Origin: Caldifarciminota bacterium | GTDB taxonomy: Bacteria; Hydrothermota; 32-111; QNBC01 | Assembly (NCBI GenBank): GCA_023132105.1 | Contig: JAGLYS010000078.1 | Location: 1 to 10,085, forward strand | Direction of reading: 5' to 3' | Length of the DNA stretch: 10,085 nt | Shown here: positions 6,798 through 10,085 of the stretch, in pieces | Layout of the letters: each line of letters starts with the position of its first letter | Numbering within the stretch: position 1 is the stretch's first letter | Translations under genes and position numbers: made by a program | Notes under the pieces: generated by a model | Database searches by the model: none | Seen by the model: only the letters and a program-made list of their open reading frames with translations | What the model was told of the DNA's origin: nothing

Positions 6798-7298
6798 CTA
6801 TTCCTTTAACGCTTCATCAATAGCTTTCTTAATTTCTTTCTCCATCCCCGGCATATAACCGACAAATTTCTTAACAATCCTCCCCGTTTTATCAAGGATG
6901 TATGTTGTAGGGATGCCTTTAACGCCATACCTTTTTGCAATATCCTGAGTTCCAACAAGTATATCATAATTAATACTATATTCTCTACTGAAATCTGCAA
7001 GCCTTTCCTTATCATCAAGACCAATGCCTATCACTATTACCCCTTTCTCCTTATATTCATTACTTATTTTTGTTAGTTCGGGAATTTCCGACCTGCAGGG
7101 GGCACACCAGGTTGCCCAAAAATCCATTACTATAACCTTCCCTTTATTATCATAAAGTGTAAATGATTGCCCCTCCAGATCCGTAAGTGTAAAATCGATA
7201 GACATCTTTCTGCCTTTGCCTGCATCCCTACTGCAACCGAGCATCAAAACAGAGAATAGTATAATTGTTATAATCGCAATATGGTATCTTCTCATCAT
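6798..7298 (-). CDS. TlpA-like thioredoxin-fold lipoprotein
   Basis: This 166-residue protein is a membrane-anchored thiol-disulfide oxidoreductase acting outside the cytoplasm. The N-terminus has basic MMRRYH, a hydrophobic stretch (about 7-21) and the lipobox LMLGC, with lipidated cysteine C22. The thioredoxin domain follows from about residue 33 in the AhpC/TSA-TlpA style: MDFWATWCAPCRSEIPEL with active cysteines C65 and C68, and the cis-proline P130 in GIPTTY. TlpA and ResA relatives reduce disulfides for cytochrome c maturation or envelope repair; the substrate here is unknown. The start ATG overlaps the end of the glutaredoxin-like gene by four bases (ATGATG, so the second ATG is equally possible), with GGAG upstream. 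It is the last gene of the - strand operon. No CcdA/DsbD-type membrane electron carrier is visible, so how it receives electrons is open. Confidence 0.9.
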   Translation of the reverse strand: MMRRYHIAIITIILFSVLMLGCSRDAGKGRKMSIDFTLTDLEGQSFTLYDNKGKVIVMDFWATWCAPCRSEIPELTKISNEYKEKGVIVIGIGLDDKERLADFSREYSINYDILVGTQDIAKRYGVKGIPTTYILDKTGRIVKKFVGYMPGMEKEIKKAIDEALKE

Positions 7299-7549
7299 TT
7301 TATCTCCAATAATTTATCGATTAAAGCTTTGTTAAATCCTACAACAGTTCTGTTTCCGATTAGAATAACAGGAACACCCTGTTGCCCGGTTCGTCTGACC
7401 ATATCCCTTGCAGCATTTACATCCCTTGAAACATCAATATCTTTAAATGTTATATTGTGAGATTTAAAATATGATTTCACCTTCTTACACCATGAACATG
7501 TATGTGTGGAAAAAACGACAACACTAAGTTGCCTTTTTGCGTCTGACAT
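7295..7549 (-). CDS. Glutaredoxin-like/NrdH-like small redox protein
   Basis: This 84-residue single-domain thioredoxin-fold protein is of the small glutaredoxin/NrdH/YruB type. The sequence shows strand LSVVVFSTHTC, active site C18-S-W-C21 (the usual glutaredoxin motif is CPYC), the helix KKVKSYFKSH, strand ITFKDIDVS, cis-proline P60 in GVPVILIG and VVGFNKALIDKLL at the end. Its gene directly follows the thioredoxin reductase: the reductase stop and this ATG share one base (TAATG), with GGAGGTGA inside the reductase end as ribosome site. This arrangement suggests it is the electron acceptor of that reductase, as for the glutaredoxin-like Cp9 and reductase Cp34 pair described in Clostridium pasteurianum. 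Likely targets are peroxiredoxins, a ribonucleotide reductase or other cytoplasmic disulfides; none is encoded here. No signal peptide is seen. Confidence 0.88.
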   Translation of the reverse strand: MSDAKRQLSVVVFSTHTCSWCKKVKSYFKSHNITFKDIDVSRDVNAARDMVRRTGQQGVPVILIGNRTVVGFNKALIDKLLEIK

Positions 7550-8526
7550 TATTTATCACCTCCCGTTATTGAGTCAATATATTTCTTCGCCTGAAACGCA
7601 GCAACAGCACCATCCGAAACAGCTGTTACAATCTGTCTGAGCAATTTTTCCCTTACATCCCCTGCTACAAATACACCTTTTTCAGATGTAGAAGTATCTT
7701 CTCCTGCATCAATATATCCATATCTATTTAATTTAATCTGATTTGTAAAAAGATCCGTATTCGGAATCAATCCGATATAAACGAAACATCCCTCCGTCTT
7801 TATCTCCTTTAACTTACCGGTTTTTCTGTCTTCTGCAATGACAGATGTAAGCTTATTGTTATTTCCTTTAAATTCCTTAACAAGATGCTCGAAATGAAAT
7901 TTTACATTTTTATTGCCCTTAATTTCATCGGCAAGAATTTTATCAGCTGTAATAAAAGGAAGATCTTGAACAAATGTAATGGATCTAACGAAATTAAGCA
8001 GATAGAGAGACTCCTCTATTGCAGAATTGCCTGCTCCGATTACTACAATGTCCTTCCCTTTAAAGAAGGGGGCATCACATGTGGCACAATACGAAATTCC
8101 ATGTCCCTTATATGTTTTTTCACCCGGAACATTAATAGATTTCGGATGTGTTCCTGTAGCTATAATTATAGTTTTTGCCATATATTCCCTGTTGCCCGAA
8201 CTCACTACCTTTATTGCCCCTTTCAATTCAATTGATTCGATATCATCATCAAGAAAATTAGTTCCAAACCTTTTTGCATGTTTAGTCATTCTATTGCCAA
8301 GCTCTTCCCCGGTAACACCGTTAAAATCTCCCGGCCAGTTATCCACCATCTCCGTTGATACTATATTCCCCCCCGTAATCATTTGTTCTATAACAAGGGT
8401 ACCTAACCCACTTCTTCTTGCATATATTGCAGCTGTTAATCCTGCAGGTCCTCCCCCTATTATTATAAGATCATAAGAGTTTTTAATCTTTCCCTTTGTT
8501 TTTAAAGCCCCTAATGAAAAACTCAT
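7549..8526 (-). CDS. trxB: Thioredoxin reductase-like flavoprotein with atypical pyridine-nucleotide site
   Basis: This 325-residue FAD flavoenzyme of the low-molecular-weight thioredoxin reductase family passes electrons to a thioredoxin-fold partner in the cytoplasm. Seen: FAD motif IIIGGGPAGLTAAIYA (21-36), ATG at 124-126, redox-active C147-A-T-C150, second Rossmann motif VVIGAGNSAIEESLYL (161-176) and C-terminal FAD motif VFVAGDV. About 17 residues precede the first strand. Odd: the basic HRRxxxR of NADPH-dependent enzymes (HRRDGFR in E. coli) aligns with QDLPFIT at 187-193, so all four basic residues are lost. This suggests NADH or another donor instead of NADPH. The start has GGAGG five bases upstream, and the PDO stop lies 17 bases before it. 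Neighbouring PDO and the glutaredoxin-like protein are both plausible partners. The gene symbol follows the family; donor specificity is unknown. Confidence 0.92.
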   Translation of the reverse strand: MSFSLGALKTKGKIKNSYDLIIIGGGPAGLTAAIYARRSGLGTLVIEQMITGGNIVSTEMVDNWPGDFNGVTGEELGNRMTKHAKRFGTNFLDDDIESIELKGAIKVVSSGNREYMAKTIIIATGTHPKSINVPGEKTYKGHGISYCATCDAPFFKGKDIVVIGAGNSAIEESLYLLNFVRSITFVQDLPFITADKILADEIKGNKNVKFHFEHLVKEFKGNNNKLTSVIAEDRKTGKLKEIKTEGCFVYIGLIPNTDLFTNQIKLNRYGYIDAGEDTSTSEKGVFVAGDVREKLLRQIVTAVSDGAVAAFQAKKYIDSITGGDK

Positions 8527-8543
8527 AGATGCCTCCGAATCAT

Positions 8544-9179
8544 TTATATTGCTTCTTTTATTTTTTCAATGTATTGGCGATCAGGTAATGAACCTTCAAA
8601 ATATGTATTTTCATTTATAACAACCCTGGGAACAGCCCCTACATTATATCTATTCGAGAGTTCAGGAAATTCCTGTGCTTCGATCATTTCAGCTCTTACA
8701 TTTGGAGCAATCATAGCCAACTTATGTGCTGTTCTTACTGCTTTTGGGCAATGAGGACATGATGTTGTTACAAATACCTTTATATTCACCTCTTTATCAA
8801 GTGTTTCTGCGAATTTCTTCAGTTCTTCACCTATATCAAAATCCTTATTTCCCAGATCTATAATATCTTCAATAAGTGAACTGAATTCATATCCGGCAGG
8901 GATGCCATAAAATACAAGATTGTTTTTTCCCCCTTCAAGAATAGTAGCAGGTGTTCTTTCCACTTTGAATTTGTTGACAATATCTTTATTCTTATCCATA
9001 TCAAAAACACCTAATTTGATTTTATCTGAAATTTCTGCAATTTCCTCTAAAATCGATTTTGTATCATTACAATATATGCAATCATTCTCGGATATAAAAA
9101 GATTTATTTTTACTTCATTAGCGAATTTATTGAACTCTTCCTGTAGAAATTTTTTATCCTGTTCTTCTAAAAGACCCAT
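8544..9179 (-). CDS. Protein disulfide oxidoreductase (PDO), tandem thioredoxin folds
   Basis: The 211-residue protein has two thioredoxin/glutaredoxin-like domains in tandem, as in the PDO proteins of Pyrococcus, Aquifex, Thermotoga and relatives. The N-terminal domain (about 1-105) has active site C34-I-Y-C37 and cis-proline P77 (RTPAT). The C-terminal domain (about 115-211) has C141-P-H-C144 and P184 (GAVPRVV). The start MGLLEEQDKKFLQ matches family practice, and a perfect AGGAGG lies six bases before the ATG. PDOs reduce, oxidise or isomerise protein disulfides in the cytoplasm and can be reduced by thioredoxin reductase, whose gene is next in the operon. The CPHC site is DsbA-like in wording and thus potentially more oxidising than a typical thioredoxin. 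It is the first gene of the four-gene redox operon and lies just downstream of a candidate ECF promoter. Confidence 0.92.
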   Translation of the reverse strand: MGLLEEQDKKFLQEEFNKFANEVKINLFISENDCIYCNDTKSILEEIAEISDKIKLGVFDMDKNKDIVNKFKVERTPATILEGGKNNLVFYGIPAGYEFSSLIEDIIDLGNKDFDIGEELKKFAETLDKEVNIKVFVTTSCPHCPKAVRTAHKLAMIAPNVRAEMIEAQEFPELSNRYNVGAVPRVVINENTYFEGSLPDRQYIEKIKEAI

Positions 9180-9211
9180 TTAACACCTCCTTAATGGTTT
9201 TCCTTTATTTT

Positions 9212-9241
9212 ATTAGACAAATTAAATATAAAAAGGTTTCA
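9212..9241 (-). promoter_or_regulatory. Candidate ECF-sigma promoter of the pdo-trxB-grx-tlpA operon
   Basis: Read on the - strand, TGAAAC (9241-9236) is followed after 17 bases by GTCTAA (9218-9213). ECF sigma factors typically recognise an AAC-containing -35 box and a CGTC/GTC-type -10 box at this spacing, for example TGAAAC-N16-CGTC-like sites of Bacillus ECF sigmas. It sits in the 65-base gap between the anti-sigma stop (9245) and the PDO start (9179), correctly oriented and close to the first gene. No good housekeeping -35/-10 pair was seen there. The recognition by the neighbouring sigma is inferred. Confidence 0.6.
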
Positions 9242-9244
9242 AGA

Positions 9245-9475
9245 TTATTTCTTACAATACTTTTTAACAGTTTTAAGTAATTCCTTTCTCATTTCATCCT
9301 GTAAAGGAAAAGGTGAATCTTTCCTATATATCTTTACAACCTTATCCAGTAATTTCACCTGCTCAGAACAGGTTTTGCAATGTTTTAAGTGCTCCTCCAA
9401 TATCAATTTTAGGTCATTATCAATGTTTCCATCAATATAATCAATTAATGTCTTCCTTATTTCTTTACATTTCAT
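9245..9475 (-). CDS. Zinc-finger anti-sigma factor, soluble, RsrA-like spacing
   Basis: The 76-residue protein is the presumed partner of the ECF sigma factor encoded just upstream. It carries a zinc-binding anti-sigma motif: C3, then H29-x3-C33-x2-C36 (EEHLKHCKTC), spaced C-x25-H-x3-C-x2-C. There is no hydrophobic membrane segment, so it should be cytoplasmic. A fifth cysteine, C74, lies at the tail. The start at 9475 is preferred over the in-frame ATG at 9496 because AAAGGG lies seven bases before it, the usual family start is near the first cysteine, and the overlap with the sigma gene shrinks to 11 bases. Overlap implies translational coupling and balanced amounts. From recollection, Streptomyces RsrA has C11, H37, C41 and C44, the same spacing, and releases its sigma when oxidised. 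That role here is an inference supported by the downstream redox operon. Confidence 0.82.
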   Translation of the reverse strand: MKCKEIRKTLIDYIDGNIDNDLKLILEEHLKHCKTCSEQVKLLDKVVKIYRKDSPFPLQDEMRKELLKTVKKYCKK

Positions 9476-10010
9476 TGAGATACCCTTTAAGTGCATCTTT
9501 AAGCATGTTTCTTGCTCTAAACACTCTCGTTTTTACTGTATTTTTCTTTATTCCAAGAATTTTAGCGATATTACAATATGATGTATTCTCCATATTAGCC
9601 ATAATGAACGGTAATCTATATTTTTCAGGTAATTTATAAACAGCTTCCTGCATTTTTTTATATAATTCAAATGAAATAATATCGTTGTCAAGACCTTTTA
9701 TATCATACATCTTTCTGCAACAATCATTAATTGTTACATTTCTCTCTCTCTCTTTCCTTTTTAAATAATTCAATGTTTTATTTACTGCAATCCTGTAAAT
9801 CCATGTGGAGAATTGTGATTCCTCTTTAAATCTGTTAAGATGTTTGATTGCCAAAAGAAATGTTTCTTGTAAAATATCCTTTGAATCCTCAAAATCCATT
9901 GTCATTTTCAATATGAGATGAAATAATTTATTCTCTTCGCTAAAAAGCAATTTTTCAATCGCTTTATTATTTCCAAGTTTTGCTTCTTTTATAATTTGAT
10001 TATTAATCAT
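9465..10010 (-). CDS. ECF-family RNA polymerase sigma factor
   Basis: The 181-residue protein is a group IV (extracytoplasmic function) sigma factor. Region 2 spans about residues 22-90, with the DILQETFLLAIKHLNRF core and FSTWIYRIAVNKTLNYLKRKER. Region 4 spans about 120-172, with LPEKYRLPFIMAN and the helix-turn-helix CNIAKILGIKKNTVKTRVFRARNML. Region 3 is absent, as in all ECF sigmas. A Cys-Cys pair (C97, C98) lies in the linker. Upstream of the ATG at 10010 there is no ribosome site at normal distance: AAGGAAGG is about 18 bases away. Initiation may therefore depend on translation of the small overlapping ORF at 10003-10068. The 3' end overlaps the anti-sigma gene. Likely target: the redox operon immediately downstream, through the TGAAAC-N17-GTCTAA site. 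No equally good copy of that site is seen just upstream of this gene inside the window. Confidence 0.93.
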   Translation of the reverse strand: MINNQIIKEAKLGNNKAIEKLLFSEENKLFHLILKMTMDFEDSKDILQETFLLAIKHLNRFKEESQFSTWIYRIAVNKTLNYLKRKERERNVTINDCCRKMYDIKGLDNDIISFELYKKMQEAVYKLPEKYRLPFIMANMENTSYCNIAKILGIKKNTVKTRVFRARNMLKDALKGYLNEM

Positions 10011-10068
10011 TGAAAAAACTATAAAAATCCTTCCTTAAAAAATCATTTATAAAAGTATAAGGATCCAT
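10003..10068 (-). CDS. Possible 21-residue leader peptide upstream of the ECF sigma gene
   Basis: On the - strand, ATG at 10068-10066 is preceded by AAGGGAG with a five-base gap, a good ribosome site. It opens a frame encoding MDPYTFINDFLRKDFYSFFND and ends with TAA at 10005-10003, eight bases inside the sigma gene. The peptide is rich in aromatic and acidic residues and resembles nothing I know. The overlap of its stop with the sigma start, which lacks its own ribosome site, is the arrangement used for translational coupling. It may be a coincidence in AT-rich DNA, or part of a longer regulatory leader that continues past the window edge. Confidence 0.35.
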   Translation of the reverse strand: MDPYTFINDFLRKDFYSFFND

Positions 10069-10085
10069 TGGTTCTCCCTTATAAT

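Noticed and set aside
8027..8476. Forward open frame of 149 codons opposite the thioredoxin reductase
   Set aside because: It is the antisense of conserved flavoprotein motifs, with no ribosome site or recognisable domain.
9465..9496. Anti-sigma start at the upstream ATG (9496)
   Set aside because: It has no good ribosome site and would add seven residues before the usual start; the ATG at 9475 has AAAGGG at a proper distance.
10051..10085. Housekeeping or ECF promoter just upstream of the sigma gene (TATAAG near the edge, TATACT inside the leader ORF)
   Set aside because: TATAAG would place the start too close to the leader ORF ribosome site, no matching -35 box can be checked at the window edge, and no AAC-N17-GTC pair was found there.

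Overview
The window is AT-rich bacterial DNA that uses the standard genetic code and has strong AGGAGG-type ribosome binding sites. Three features suggest a poorly characterised, probably anaerobic lineage with possible thermophilic ancestry: a two-domain protein disulfide oxidoreductase (PDO), a thioredoxin reductase without the usual NADPH-binding basic residues, and families of short palindromic repeats. I cannot name the phylum; a candidate phylum of the Cloacimonadota or WOR-3 type is only a guess.

Layout. Positions 1-1403 hold accessory DNA: the 3' part of a DNA methyltransferase with a TSPPY motif, then the C-terminal remnant of an M48-type (YgjP/DUF45-like) metallopeptidase. This looks like the eroded edge of a restriction-modification or defence locus. 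Positions 1404-1986 carry no gene but hold a patchwork of at least six palindromic repeats from about four families. Positions 1987-6766 (+ strand) are a tightly overlapping housekeeping operon, smg (DUF494) - topA - trmFO - xer-type recombinase. It ends in a perfect 12-bp hairpin that has A and T runs on opposite sides, so it can serve both converging operons.

Positions 6798-10068 (- strand) read from right to left: a possible 21-codon leader ORF, an ECF sigma factor, a short soluble zinc-finger anti-sigma protein, then a four-gene thiol-disulfide operon: PDO, thioredoxin reductase, glutaredoxin-like protein, TlpA-like thioredoxin lipoprotein. Every member of the four-gene operon carries a CxxC active site.

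The most interesting reading is that this - strand block is a self-contained redox-stress regulon. The anti-sigma protein has the spacing C-x25-H-x3-C-x2-C, which as I recall matches the redox-sensing zinc site of Streptomyces RsrA, and it has no membrane segment. Between its stop codon and the PDO gene lies TGAAAC-N17-GTCTAA, which fits the promoter architecture of ECF sigma factors (AAC at -35, GTC at -10). The proposed circuit is that disulfide stress oxidises the anti-sigma protein, the freed sigma factor transcribes the disulfide-reducing operon, and reduced thiols reset the switch. The logic resembles SigR-RsrA control of trxBA in Streptomyces, but the output genes are of an anaerobe or thermophile type. 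The regulation is inferred; the gene order, motifs and spacing are seen directly.
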